A stretch of 64,000 nucleotides of DNA from Bacteroidales bacterium (GTDB taxonomy: Bacteria > Bacteroidota > Bacteroidia > Bacteroidales > UBA932): contig JAFQHE010000010.1 in NCBI GenBank assembly GCA_017398125.1, positions 1 through 64,000 of the forward strand, given 5' to 3'. Position 1 is the first letter of the stretch. Each line of letters opens with the position of its first letter. The notes under the pieces are model-generated. The model did no database searches and was not told where the DNA came from. It saw only the letters and a list, made by a program, of their open reading frames with translations. Both the position numbers and the translations under genes were made by a program. Shown in pieces: positions 8,202-17,142 of this stretch.

Positions 8202-8209
8202 CAAATGTA
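8202..8209 (-). promoter_or_regulatory. Promoter -7 element of the REC-Fis gene
   Basis: The minus strand reads TACATTTG, matching TAnnTTTG, only four bases before the ATG at 8197. Transcription would start at or next to the start codon, implying a leaderless or near-leaderless mRNA. The element overlaps the first palindrome. Confidence 0.6.
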
Positions 8210-8222
8210 AAATATTTTTACA
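8206..8222. promoter_or_regulatory. Operator-like palindrome 1 (TGTAAA-N5-TTTACA)
   Basis: Perfect inverted repeat with 6-bp arms and a 5-bp centre (ATATT). It overlaps the -7 element of the REC-Fis gene, so binding would block RNA polymerase. The same arms recur 30 bp away. Confidence 0.65.
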
Positions 8223-8235
8223 TAATCTAAAAATA

Positions 8236-8252
8236 TGTAAAAAATATTTACA
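8236..8252. promoter_or_regulatory. Operator-like palindrome 2 (TGTAAA-N5-TTTACA)
   Basis: Same arms and spacing as palindrome 1, with a different centre (AAATA). The centres are 30 bp apart, close to three helical turns, so two dimers could bind on the same face. It lies near or just upstream of the expected -33 region. Confidence 0.65.
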
Positions 8253-8350
8253 AATATTGTCTAAAAAACATACAGATAAGCTCTGCGGTTGTATTAGAGC
8301 ACTTTTTTAAACCGGTAGCTAGCCTTTGAAGTCACAGCTGACGAGCAAAC

Positions 8351-9400
8351 CTAAAATCCCTGAGCCTGTATAGGAATTTCTGCTCCCTCCGGTGTTACAA
8401 GAAGAGCGCCTGCTTCAGGCTTGCAAAGGTGCCCGATGATGTCTACATTTGGGAATTCCTTATGGAATTTTTCGTGTTCTGACAGTGGTATGACAAATAG
8501 AAATTTATAATCATCGCCACCATTGAGGGCGGCTGTTACTGTATCCATATTTATCTCTTTTGCCATCTCCATGGTCTGGGAGGCAATCGGTATTTTTTCG
8601 AGGTAAATCTTGGCTCCTGTCCCATGCTCCTGACACAACTCCTTGACAGTGGCAGCAAGACCGTCAGTGATGAAGTAGCCTGCAGCCGGAATGATGGATG
8701 CCTCCTTGAATTGCTCTACAATTTTAGGGTTAATCTCGGGGCTCAGATACTGGCTCAGGATATATTTGTAACGGCTTAGGTCCGGCTGTTTGTAGGATGC
8801 CATTTCAGAAGCCGGAATCTTGTTGAATGCAACCTTTTCCCTTTCAAGTACATGTAGGCCCATATATGCTGCACCAATATTTCCGGTTATGCATATCAAG
8901 TCTGTTCCCGACGGTTTTGGAGCACTCTCGATTGTTTTTGGATCCTGCTCTCCTTGTGCTGTTATACCTATTGCAAGACCTGTCATTGATGCCTTGAGCT
9001 CAAGGGAGAGGTTCTCAATATTATGTTCTTTGGCAGCTGCAACTATTCCGGTCCAGAGTTCGACAATATCTTCTGCTGCAAATCGGGCTGAGAGGGCAAG
9101 GGTGAATGAAAGTGCCTTTGGCTGGTAGCATCTGGCGTAAAGCGGACCAAGAGCGTTGAGGGCGGATTTGTATCCCAAATGCTTCAATGGGGTATATACA
9201 AGGTCAAAATCCACTCCTTCCATCATAAGACGGTTTATGGAGACAGTCTGTTTGGAAGAATCTCCTGCAAACAACTGTTTGTTGGTAAAGCCTGTACCCT
9301 CAAACAATCTTCTCAAAAGTTCCCTTTTGCCAATTTCTGCGATCTGTGTCCTTTTGGGAGCTGTCGAACTGCTGCTCTCCATAACCTTTCGTTCTTTCAT
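8351..9400 (-). CDS. ThiL-like (AIR synthase-related) protein lacking most catalytic residues
   Basis: Encodes 349 aa, the size of thiamine-monophosphate kinase, and aligns along its length by recognisable segments (LMMEGVDFDLVYTPLKHLGY, ASMTGLAIGIT, GGDDYKFLF, IGHLCKPEAG). Several metal/ATP-binding motifs of ThiL are replaced: GDDAA is GDSSK (46-50), TTD is INR (55-57), the NxSD region is NALGPL (82-87), GGDT is LELK (133-136), and DxSDG is FITDG (243-247). Only the C-terminal GGDDY motif remains. It is probably a pseudoenzyme or a neofunctionalised relative; no other thiamine gene is nearby. It is transcribed divergently from sufB. The ATG at 9382 is an alternative start. Confidence 0.75.
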   Translation of the reverse strand: MKERKVMESSSSTAPKRTQIAEIGKRELLRRLFEGTGFTNKQLFAGDSSKQTVSINRLMMEGVDFDLVYTPLKHLGYKSALNALGPLYARCYQPKALSFTLALSARFAAEDIVELWTGIVAAAKEHNIENLSLELKASMTGLAIGITAQGEQDPKTIESAPKPSGTDLICITGNIGAAYMGLHVLEREKVAFNKIPASEMASYKQPDLSRYKYILSQYLSPEINPKIVEQFKEASIIPAAGYFITDGLAATVKELCQEHGTGAKIYLEKIPIASQTMEMAKEINMDTVTAALNGGDDYKFLFVIPLSEHEKFHKEFPNVDIIGHLCKPEAGALLVTPEGAEIPIQAQGF

Positions 9401-9488
9401 CTGTTTAATGCCTTATGGAATTTTCTGTTGTATCTGTGTACTATTTGAGCTATGCTCTCTTTTTTTTTACAAAAATAGATAAATCAAT

Positions 9489-9496
9489 TAACTTTG
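9489..9496 (+). promoter_or_regulatory. Promoter -7 element of the suf operon
   Basis: TAACTTTG, matching TAnnTTTG, eight bases before the sufB ATG at 9505. The predicted transcript would have a 5' leader of only a few bases. No TTTG is present at the -33 position. Confidence 0.55.
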
Positions 9497-9504
9497 CACC
9501 ACTT

Positions 9505-10941
9505 ATGAGCAAAAATAACAACATAATAGAAGATATAGCCAATGCTGAGTACCAGCATGGCTTTGAGTCGAATATTGATCAGGAATTTATTCCCAAAGGT
9601 CTCAACGAAGATATTATTCGTTTGATTTCCAAAAAGAAGGATGAACCGCAGTGGTTGTTGGACTTCAGACTTAAGGCATTTGCAAAATGGCAGACAATGA
9701 AGATGCCTGATTGGGCGCATCTTGACATCCCTGAGATAGACTATCAGGATATAATATATTATGCCGCGCCAACTCCAAAGAAGGAGGCTACTGAGATTGA
9801 TCCCGAACTGGCGGAGACCTTTGAAAAACTCGGTATCCCGCTCCACGAAAGAAATGTTTTGGCAGGAGTGGCTGTTGATGCCGTATTTGATTCAGTATCA
9901 GTCAAAACAACATTCCGCGAAACTCTTGCTGAGAAGGGTATAATTTTCTGCTCTTTCTCTGAGGCTGTAAGGGATTATCCCGATCTTGTCAAGAAGTACC
10001 TTGCATCAGTTGTGCCGATAGGTGACAATTTCTACTCAGCACTCAATTCTGCAGTCTTTAGTGATGGGTCATTCTGTTATATTCCAAAGAATACCCGTTG
10101 CCCTATGGAGTTGAGCAGCTACTTTAGAATAAATGCAAAAGGTACAGGCCAGTTTGAACGTACCCTTATTGTGGCAGATGAGGGCTCTTATGTGAGCTAT
10201 CTTGAGGGATGCACAGCCCCACAGCGAGATGAGAACCAGCTTCATGCTGCAGTGGTTGAAATTGTGGTGCATCAGGATGCAGAGGTTAAATATTCCACAG
10301 TACAGAACTGGTACCCTGGAGACAAGAACGGCAAGGGTGGTATCTATAACTTTGTAACCAAGCGAGGAATATGCAAAGGAGCCAACAGCAAATTATTCTG
10401 GGCGCAAGTTGAGACAGGCTCTGCAATTACATGGAAGTATCCCAGCACAATCCTTAAGGGCGACAACTCAATCTCGGAGTTCTATTCGGTAGCTGTAACA
10501 AACAATTACCAGCAGGCGGATACAGGAACAAAGATGATACATATTGGCAAGAATACCCGCAGCCGCATTGTGAGCAAAGGAATCTCTGCCGGTCATAGCC
10601 AGAACAGTTATCGTGGTCTTGTGAAGATCTCTCCGAATGCAGAGAATGCAAGAAACTTCTCGCAGTGTGACAGTCTTCTTTTGGGTGACAAATGCGGTGC
10701 TCACACCTTCCCTTACATAGAAAATGACAACCAAAGTGCCATTGTGGAGCACGAGGCCACCACTTCAAAGATTGGAGAGGACCAGCTCTTCTACTGTCAG
10801 CAGAGAGGCATAAAGGCAGAGGATGCAGTTGGACTTATTGTAAACGGTTATGCCAAGGATGTACTCAACAAATTGCCGATGGAGTTTGCCGTTGAGGCTC
10901 AAAAACTTTTGCAAGTATCGTTGGAGGGTAGTGTGGGATAG
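9505..10941 (+). CDS. sufB: Fe-S cluster assembly scaffold SufB
   Basis: Encodes 478 aa from the ATG at 9505 ([20 protein letters not shown]). A 30-residue upstream extension is discarded because it covers the promoter element and is hydrophobic. SufB is the core of the SufBC2D scaffold that builds Fe-S clusters. Conserved parts include the SYLEGCTAP segment, the QNWYPGD strand, and C-terminal [19 protein letters not shown] with the conserved Cys, then EHEATTSKI and QRGI. First gene of sufB-pnuC-sufC-sufD. No sufS or sufE is in the window. Confidence 0.96.
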   Translation: MSKNNNIIEDIANAEYQHGFESNIDQEFIPKGLNEDIIRLISKKKDEPQWLLDFRLKAFAKWQTMKMPDWAHLDIPEIDYQDIIYYAAPTPKKEATEIDPELAETFEKLGIPLHERNVLAGVAVDAVFDSVSVKTTFRETLAEKGIIFCSFSEAVRDYPDLVKKYLASVVPIGDNFYSALNSAVFSDGSFCYIPKNTRCPMELSSYFRINAKGTGQFERTLIVADEGSYVSYLEGCTAPQRDENQLHAAVVEIVVHQDAEVKYSTVQNWYPGDKNGKGGIYNFVTKRGICKGANSKLFWAQVETGSAITWKYPSTILKGDNSISEFYSVAVTNNYQQADTGTKMIHIGKNTRSRIVSKGISAGHSQNSYRGLVKISPNAENARNFSQCDSLLLGDKCGAHTFPYIENDNQSAIVEHEATTSKIGEDQLFYCQQRGIKAEDAVGLIVNGYAKDVLNKLPMEFAVEAQKLLQVSLEGSVG

Positions 10942-10988
10942 TTTTTTGCTCTTTTAACTTAATTTTCAGATCTAAAAACAGTAGTTGA

Positions 10989-11633
10989 ATGTTTAGTATA
11001 GATAATATATTATTTACAATTGGAGGACAGAATGTTAGTCTGCTTGAGTTCATGTCTGTCTTCGCAGGGTTGAGTTGCGTGTTTTTGGCAACGAGAGGAA
11101 AGGTTGCAAACTTTTGGGTGGGTTATTTATACAATATTCTGCTCTTCTGTATGTTTATGCAGAAACATCTCTATTCCAGCATGTTGTTGCAACCTATATC
11201 GTTATGCATCAACTTTTTTGGACATTATAGGTGGACCCATCCGAAGAAGGAGGAGAAAGATAATAAGAACCAGTTGAAAGTAACCCTGCTTACAAATAGG
11301 CAGCGTGCGATTATCCTTTGTGCCATTGCGCTGTTTACATTGTGTTGGGGGGTTTTCCTGAGCAAGTTGAACGTATATTGGCCGGATCTTTTCCCAATGG
11401 CACGCCAACCTTATCTTGACGCCTTTGTGACATCGTTTATCCTTTTGGCCCAGACTCTGTCGGCCCAAAAGAAACTGGATTGCTGGGGTGCATGGTTTGT
11501 AGTAAATGTGATGAATGGAGTATTGTATGTGAGAGCAGGACTCGTCTTTATGCCAATAGTCGCTTTGGGCTATCTGGTTTTGGCCTTCTTCGGCTTTTCA
11601 ATGTGGAGAAAACAGTGGATTGCAGAGAAATAG
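10989..11633 (+). CDS. pnuC: Nicotinamide riboside transporter PnuC family
   Basis: Encodes 214 aa with about seven predicted membrane helices. Family hallmarks: an early LLEFMSVFAGLSCVFLATRG segment, NFWVGYLYNILLFCMF, the FGHYRWTHP motif after the third helix, and a C-terminal WGAWFVVNVMNGVLYV helix. PnuC moves nicotinamide riboside across the inner membrane for NAD synthesis; some relatives carry thiamine, and the subtype cannot be fixed by eye. It sits between sufB (47 bp gap) and sufC (50 bp gap) on the same strand, so it is probably co-transcribed with the Fe-S assembly genes. No NAD synthesis gene is close by. Confidence 0.85.
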   Translation: MFSIDNILFTIGGQNVSLLEFMSVFAGLSCVFLATRGKVANFWVGYLYNILLFCMFMQKHLYSSMLLQPISLCINFFGHYRWTHPKKEEKDNKNQLKVTLLTNRQRAIILCAIALFTLCWGVFLSKLNVYWPDLFPMARQPYLDAFVTSFILLAQTLSAQKKLDCWGAWFVVNVMNGVLYVRAGLVFMPIVALGYLVLAFFGFSMWRKQWIAEK

Positions 11634-11683
11634 TTCATTTTGCAGTACCATTGATGTAATTATGAAATAATAAAGTACACGAT

Positions 11684-12442
11684 ATGGAGAATTTGATTGA
11701 GATTAAGGATTTGCATGCAAGTATCAATGGCAGAGAGATCTTAAAGGGTATAAATCTTGTAGTTAAGCCTGGTGAAGTGCATGCCATTATGGGTCCTAAC
11801 GGTTCGGGAAAGAGTACATTGTCGGCAGTGCTTGCCGGCAAGGAGAGCTATGAGGTTACTCAGGGCAGTGTTACATTCTTGGGTAGAAACCTTCTTGAAA
11901 TGAGTCCAGAGGAGCGCTCATGGGCAGGCCTTTTCCTCGGTTTCCAATATCCTATAGAGATACCTGGTGTGACCAATGTGAATTTTATGAAGACTGCAGT
12001 AAATGAGCATAGAAAGCAGAATAACCTTCCACCTTTGACTGCTGCAGAGTACCTTAAATTGATGAGGGAGAAACTTGCAATAGTGGAGATGGATCCTGCA
12101 TTCTCTTCACGCGGTGTCAATGTAGGTTTTTCCGGAGGCGAGAAGAAGAGGAATGAGATCTTTCAGATGGCGATGCTCAATCCTAAATTGGCAATCCTCG
12201 ATGAGACAGACAGTGGCCTGGATGTGGATGCTTTAAGAATTGTTGCAAATGGTGTGAACAAACTCAAAACTCCAGAGAATGCAACAATTGTAATTACTCA
12301 CTATCAGAGACTTCTTGATTATATAGTTCCCGATATTATCCATGTCTTGTATAAGGGCCGCATCATCAAGACTGCTGGCAAGGAGTTGGCACTGCAGGTT
12401 GAGGAGAGGGGATATGATTGGCTTATTAACGAATCAAAATAA
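11684..12442 (+). CDS. sufC: Fe-S assembly ATPase SufC
   Basis: Encodes 252 aa. An ABC-type ATPase that drives shape changes of the SufBD core. Motifs: Walker A GPNGSGKST (about 45-53), the signature FSGGEKKR, Walker B LAILDETDSGLD and the switch ITHYQR. Its stop codon overlaps the sufD start by one base (TAATG), implying translational coupling. Confidence 0.97.
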   Translation: MENLIEIKDLHASINGREILKGINLVVKPGEVHAIMGPNGSGKSTLSAVLAGKESYEVTQGSVTFLGRNLLEMSPEERSWAGLFLGFQYPIEIPGVTNVNFMKTAVNEHRKQNNLPPLTAAEYLKLMREKLAIVEMDPAFSSRGVNVGFSGGEKKRNEIFQMAMLNPKLAILDETDSGLDVDALRIVANGVNKLKTPENATIVITHYQRLLDYIVPDIIHVLYKGRIIKTAGKELALQVEERGYDWLINESK

Positions 12443-13491
12443 TGACAAACTATATATACACACCAAATCAGAGCAGCAGTTTCAAGTGCAAGGTTCCATT
12501 GGAGAATGCTAGACAATTGTTTGTTGTAGACGGCAAGCTTCAGGACTCCCAATCGGCTGAGGGGGATATTGTGCTTGATTATATAATGCCTTTCCAGTCT
12601 GAGGGGGGCTATCTGTTCAAACTTGACAAGGGCCAATCTGTTGAAGAGCTGCTTCAGATAATATCTGTCCGCAGTTCAAAGAGACCGGGCGGTTTGAATT
12701 TTGCCAATAAAGTTGAGCTTGGGCAGTCATCTAATGCAAAGCTTCTGTTGTGTTCACATACATTGGGTGAGGTTGATTTTCAGACAGAAGAAGATTTCAA
12801 TATTGAGATAGGGGAGAATGCCGGTCTTGATCTTGTCATAATGCAGAATGAGCACAACAACTCGCTTCACCGTACAAATTTTAAGATAGATATGGCTGCA
12901 AATGCGAGATTGAAACTTCATCTTGTGACCTTGCATGGTGGTGAGATCTCAAATAATGTGAGTGTCAATCTTAATGGCAAGGGGGCCGAATGTGAGGTTT
13001 ATGGCCTTTACCTTGCAAGTGGGGAGCAGCGTATAACAAATGTTATGAATCTGGCTCATAATGTGCCCGAGTGCCATAGCAGGCAGCTTTTCAAAGGTAT
13101 CCTTGACGGCCATTCGGTGACTCACTTCAGCGGAACCATTCTGGTTGCAAAAGATGCCCAGAAGACCGAGGCGTACCAGTCAAACAATAACTTGATTGTG
13201 TCAGATTTTGCAAAGGCCTATACCCAACCGCATCTTGAGATATATGCCGATGATGTGAAGTGTTCGCATGGGGCAACTGTCGGTAGTCTGAACGAAGATG
13301 AACTCTTTTATATGAGATCAAGGGGAATTTCGCTTTCAGAGGCAAAACTTCTTCAACAACAAGCTTTTGCATATGCCGCACTTGCACAAATATCAAACAA
13401 TTCACTACTCGACAGATTGACAGATCTTGTTGAGCGCAGACTTCGTGGAGAGTTTGCAAATTGCAGGGACTGCAGCAGGCACAGCTGCTGA
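12442..13491 (+). CDS. sufD: Fe-S assembly protein SufD
   Basis: Encodes 349 aa, short for the family but with the SufB/SufD beta-helix core (HSRQLFKGILDGHSVTHFSG, QTEAYQSNNNL-like segment, DDVKCSHGATVG) and the C-terminal FYMRSRGIS motif. It pairs with SufB to form the scaffold. The start overlaps sufC by one base. It ends in a Cys-rich tail (CRDCSRHSC) that is not usual and may be incidental. Confidence 0.94.
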   Translation: MTNYIYTPNQSSSFKCKVPLENARQLFVVDGKLQDSQSAEGDIVLDYIMPFQSEGGYLFKLDKGQSVEELLQIISVRSSKRPGGLNFANKVELGQSSNAKLLLCSHTLGEVDFQTEEDFNIEIGENAGLDLVIMQNEHNNSLHRTNFKIDMAANARLKLHLVTLHGGEISNNVSVNLNGKGAECEVYGLYLASGEQRITNVMNLAHNVPECHSRQLFKGILDGHSVTHFSGTILVAKDAQKTEAYQSNNNLIVSDFAKAYTQPHLEIYADDVKCSHGATVGSLNEDELFYMRSRGISLSEAKLLQQQAFAYAALAQISNNSLLDRLTDLVERRLRGEFANCRDCSRHSC

Positions 13492-13693
13492 AAACGCGCC
13501 CCTCTGTATGTCTGTAGGGCATTGTTAAATTCTTGTTGATAAAGAGTTTTTGAATTACCCTAAAAAGGGAGAGAAATATATTTATTTTGCAAAGTGGAAA
13601 CTTGTCGGAATTTCGACGGGTTTTCGCTTTCTCTTTTGTTATATAATGCATATTATCAAGAGATTAACCCGAATAAAACAAAAATAATATATT

Positions 13694-16216
13694 ATGACAA
13701 CCTATACTTACCAAGAAGCACTGGAAGAGAGCATCAAGTATTTCAAAGGCGATGAGCTTGCAGCCTCTGTATGGATTAACAAATATGCCATGAAGGATTC
13801 GTTCGGCAATCTGTATGAAAAGTCGCCGGATCAGATGCACAGACGTCTTGCCAAAGAATTTGCCAGAATTGAGGCAAAGTATTCAAATCCCATGAGTGAG
13901 GATGAGATTTATGACCTGTTGAAAGATTTTAAGTATGTAATTCCGCAGGGTGGTCCTATGACCGGAATCGGAAACAATTTCCAGGTTGCCTCCCTTTCAA
14001 ACTGCTTTGTTATTGGCAATGAGGGTTCGTCAGACTCTTATGGAGGTATTCTCAAGATAGATGAGGAGCAGGTGCAGCTGATGAAGAGAAGGGGTGGTGT
14101 AGGCCATGACTTGTCACATATAAGGCCGTCGGGAAGCCCGGTATTGAACAGTGCCTTGACCTCTACCGGTATTGTTCCTTTCATGGAGAGATACTCAAAC
14201 TCTACAAGAGAGGTTGCCCAGGATGGCAGAAGAGGTGCGCTAATGCTCTCTGTTTCCATCAAGCATCCGGATTCCGAGTCATTCATTGATGCCAAGATGG
14301 AGCAGGGCAAGGTTACCGGAGCAAATGTGTCTGTAAAGATTGATGATGATTTCATGAGGGCTGCCTTGAGTGGAGAGCAGTACAAGCAGCAGTATCCAAT
14401 AGACAGCGAGAATCCTAAGGTTGAGAAGATGATAAGTGCAAAGCAGTTGTGGCAGAAAATTATCCACAATGCATGGAAATCTGCTGAACCTGGCGTGCTT
14501 TTCTGGGATACTGTAATCAGGGAGTCTGTTGCAGACTGCTATGCTGATTTGGGCTATAGGACAGTAAGTACAAACCCGTGTGGCGAGATTCCGCTTTGTC
14601 CTTATGATTCATGCCGCCTTATAGCAATGAACCTTTACTCATACGTGGAGAATCCGTTTACTCCGCTTGCAAGATTCAACTTTGAGCTTTTCAAGGAGCA
14701 TACACAAAAGGCTATGCGTCTGAATGATGACCTTATTGATCTTGAGATGGAGAAGATTGAGGCTATTCTTGCAAAGATAGATTCAGATCCGGAGGGAGAG
14801 AGCATAAAGAGGACAGAGGTTGAGTTGTGGCAGAAGATCAAGGAGAAATCTTTGGGAGGCAGAAGAACAGGTTTGGGTATAACTGCAGAGGGTGACATGT
14901 TGGCCGCTTTGGGATATACTTATGGAAGCGACAAAGCAATAGCATTCTCTGTTGAGGTTCAGAAAACCCTTGCTGTTCAGGCTTATACATCTTCTGTTGT
15001 TATGGCAGGCGAGAGGGGTGCATTCCCTATCTACGACAGCAAGAGAGAGGAGCATAATCCAATGATTGACAGAATAAGGGAGGCTTCTCCGGAGTTGTAT
15101 AAGGAGATGGTAAAGGTGGGAAGAAGAAACATCTCAATGCTTACAATTGCACCTACCGGAACAACCAGCCTAATGACCCAGACAACATCTGGCATCGAGC
15201 CGGTATTCCTTCCTTTCTATGTCAGAAGAAGAAAGGTAAATCCTAACGACAAGAATGTCAAGGTCTCAATAAAGGATGAGGTAGGCGACTGCTTTGAGGA
15301 GTTTTATGTATTCCACCATAAGTTTTTGACATGGTGTGATGTGCAGGGTTACGACCTTGAGCAGGTAAAATCAATGAATGTAGACCAGATCAATGAGCTT
15401 GTTACAAAATCACCATATCATAGGGCTACATCGGCAGATATTGATTGGGTGGCTAAAGTAAAGATGCAAGGCAGTATACAAAAATGGGTTGACCACTCTA
15501 TCAGCGTTACCGTAAACTTGCCGAATTCGGTTACAGAACAACTTGTTGCAGAGGTTTATAAGACAGCTTGGGAGGTAGGATGCAAAGGTGTGACAGTATA
15601 TAGGGACGGTTCAAGGACCGGTGTGCTTGTTGCTGCAAAAGATGAGAAGAAGCAGCCGGCTATAGCACCTAAGAAGCGTCCTAAAGCATTGGAGGCTGAT
15701 GTCATCAGATTCCTGAACGGCCGTGAGCATTGGATTGCTCTTGTGGGCAAGATCAACGGTGTCCCTTATGAGATTTTTACAGGTCTTGTAGATGAGGATT
15801 CACGTTCAATTCCTAAGAGTGTGGATACTGGATATATCGTAAAAGAGAAGGATGTGAACACAGGAGTGAGCCGCTATGATTTCCACTTTGTTGACAAATA
15901 TGGCTATACAAATATCATTGGAGGTATCTCCCACATGTTCAATAAAGAGTATTGGAACTACGCAAAATTGATATCAGGTGTGTTGCGCCACGGAATGCCT
16001 ATCGTGGATGTAATAAACCTTATCAATGGCCTGCAGCTCGACAGCGAGGCAATCAATACCTGGAAAAATGGTGTGGAGCGCTCATTGAAGCGTTATATTC
16101 CAGACGGCACTAAGGATGAGACCGGCAAAAAGTGTCCTAAATGCCAGTCAAATGACCTTATATATCAGGAGGGATGTCTTGTTTGTACTAACTGCGGCTA
16201 TTCTAAATGCGGTTGA
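13694..16216 (+). CDS. nrdJ: Adenosylcobalamin-dependent ribonucleotide reductase (class II)
   Basis: Encodes 840 aa. Reduces ribonucleotides to deoxyribonucleotides using coenzyme B12, so needs no oxygen. Visible elements: SLSNCFVIGN (first redox Cys), RRGGVGHDLS, the NPCGEIPL active-site loop, APTGTTSLM near the barrel end, and a C-terminal zinc-ribbon pattern (CPKC, then CTNCGY and a final SKCG). The 202-bp upstream region has no recognisable cobalamin riboswitch (no GCCACTG box) and no clear NrdR box. ispE follows after 46 bp on the same strand. Confidence 0.95.
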   Translation: MTTYTYQEALEESIKYFKGDELAASVWINKYAMKDSFGNLYEKSPDQMHRRLAKEFARIEAKYSNPMSEDEIYDLLKDFKYVIPQGGPMTGIGNNFQVASLSNCFVIGNEGSSDSYGGILKIDEEQVQLMKRRGGVGHDLSHIRPSGSPVLNSALTSTGIVPFMERYSNSTREVAQDGRRGALMLSVSIKHPDSESFIDAKMEQGKVTGANVSVKIDDDFMRAALSGEQYKQQYPIDSENPKVEKMISAKQLWQKIIHNAWKSAEPGVLFWDTVIRESVADCYADLGYRTVSTNPCGEIPLCPYDSCRLIAMNLYSYVENPFTPLARFNFELFKEHTQKAMRLNDDLIDLEMEKIEAILAKIDSDPEGESIKRTEVELWQKIKEKSLGGRRTGLGITAEGDMLAALGYTYGSDKAIAFSVEVQKTLAVQAYTSSVVMAGERGAFPIYDSKREEHNPMIDRIREASPELYKEMVKVGRRNISMLTIAPTGTTSLMTQTTSGIEPVFLPFYVRRRKVNPNDKNVKVSIKDEVGDCFEEFYVFHHKFLTWCDVQGYDLEQVKSMNVDQINELVTKSPYHRATSADIDWVAKVKMQGSIQKWVDHSISVTVNLPNSVTEQLVAEVYKTAWEVGCKGVTVYRDGSRTGVLVAAKDEKKQPAIAPKKRPKALEADVIRFLNGREHWIALVGKINGVPYEIFTGLVDEDSRSIPKSVDTGYIVKEKDVNTGVSRYDFHFVDKYGYTNIIGGISHMFNKEYWNYAKLISGVLRHGMPIVDVINLINGLQLDSEAINTWKNGVERSLKRYIPDGTKDETGKKCPKCQSNDLIYQEGCLVCTNCGYSKCG

Positions 16217-16262
16217 TGACAAGGCCTCCGCTTATGGATGGTGCGCTTAAAATGCTCTGGTT

Positions 16263-17060
16263 ATGATACTATATCCAAATGCCAAGATAAATATAGGATT
16301 AAAGGTACTCAACAAAAGAGAAGATGGGTTTCACAATTTGGAGACCCTCTTCTATCCTGTAGAACTGGCCGATATTCTGGAGGTGGTGGAGTCCTCTGAA
16401 TTGAAGATGGAGCAATATGGTATTGTGATACCTCAGGTAGCAGGCAGGGAGGGGCTGATGGCTCCGGAAGAGAACATATGCATCAAGGCCTACAAATTGC
16501 TCAAGGCTGATTTTGATATACCACCGGTGGAGATCTATCTTCACAAGAATATACCGGTAGGTGCGGGACTTGGTGGAGGATCATCAGATGCCGCCCACAC
16601 AATATTGGCAATAGACAAGTTATACAATCTAAATCTTACAAATTCACAGATGGCGCAATATGCTTCCGTTCTTGGGAGCGATTGTGCCTTCTTTATCTAC
16701 AACACACCTATGATGGGTCATGGCCGTGGTGAGATCCTCACACCGTTTGCACTTGATTCCCTTGCCGATTATACAATAAAATTGGTTCATCCGCCCGTGT
16801 TTGTTTCAACTGCCGATGCCTATAGGGGAATAGTGCCGAGGAATATTTTGCAACCACGGCTCGATGAAAGAGCTTTGGAGGAACTTTTGAGGCAACCTGT
16901 CGGGAAGTGGAAGGAGTCTGTTGTAAATGACTTTGAAACCACAGTTTTTGCAAAATATCCCATTTTGGAGCAGTATAAGAAGAGCCTTTATGAGGAGGGG
17001 GCTATATATGCCTCCATGAGTGGAAGCGGTTCTACTATGTTCGGCATTTTTGAGAAGTAA
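16263..17060 (+). CDS. ispE: 4-diphosphocytidyl-2-C-methyl-D-erythritol kinase
   Basis: Encodes 265 aa. A GHMP kinase of the MEP isoprenoid pathway. Motifs: PNAKINIGLKV at the start, FHNLETLFYPV, the ATP loop IPVGAGLGGGSSDAA (about 97-111), and C-terminal MSGSGSTMFGIF. It follows nrdJ by 46 bp and is followed by its own-direction dnaE with a separate promoter. Confidence 0.97.
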   Translation: MILYPNAKINIGLKVLNKREDGFHNLETLFYPVELADILEVVESSELKMEQYGIVIPQVAGREGLMAPEENICIKAYKLLKADFDIPPVEIYLHKNIPVGAGLGGGSSDAAHTILAIDKLYNLNLTNSQMAQYASVLGSDCAFFIYNTPMMGHGRGEILTPFALDSLADYTIKLVHPPVFVSTADAYRGIVPRNILQPRLDERALEELLRQPVGKWKESVVNDFETTVFAKYPILEQYKKSLYEEGAIYASMSGSGSTMFGIFEK

Positions 17061-17075
17061 CACTCCCTCTACAAC

Positions 17076-17106
17076 TTTGCCATTAAGTCAGCTTTTATTA
17101 TCTTTG
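17076..17106 (+). promoter_or_regulatory. Promoter of dnaE
   Basis: TTTG at 17076-17079, 19 bp, then TATCTTTG at 17099-17106: a full match to the Bacteroidota -33/-7 consensus. The ATG follows 36 bases later. Confidence 0.8.
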
Positions 17107-17142
17107 TTAGTTCCAATGTAGAACCTATAAGAGAATCAGACC

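Noticed and set aside
13492..13693. Cobalamin riboswitch or NrdR box upstream of nrdJ
   Set aside because: No GCCACTG B12 box and no NrdR-type inverted repeat could be seen.
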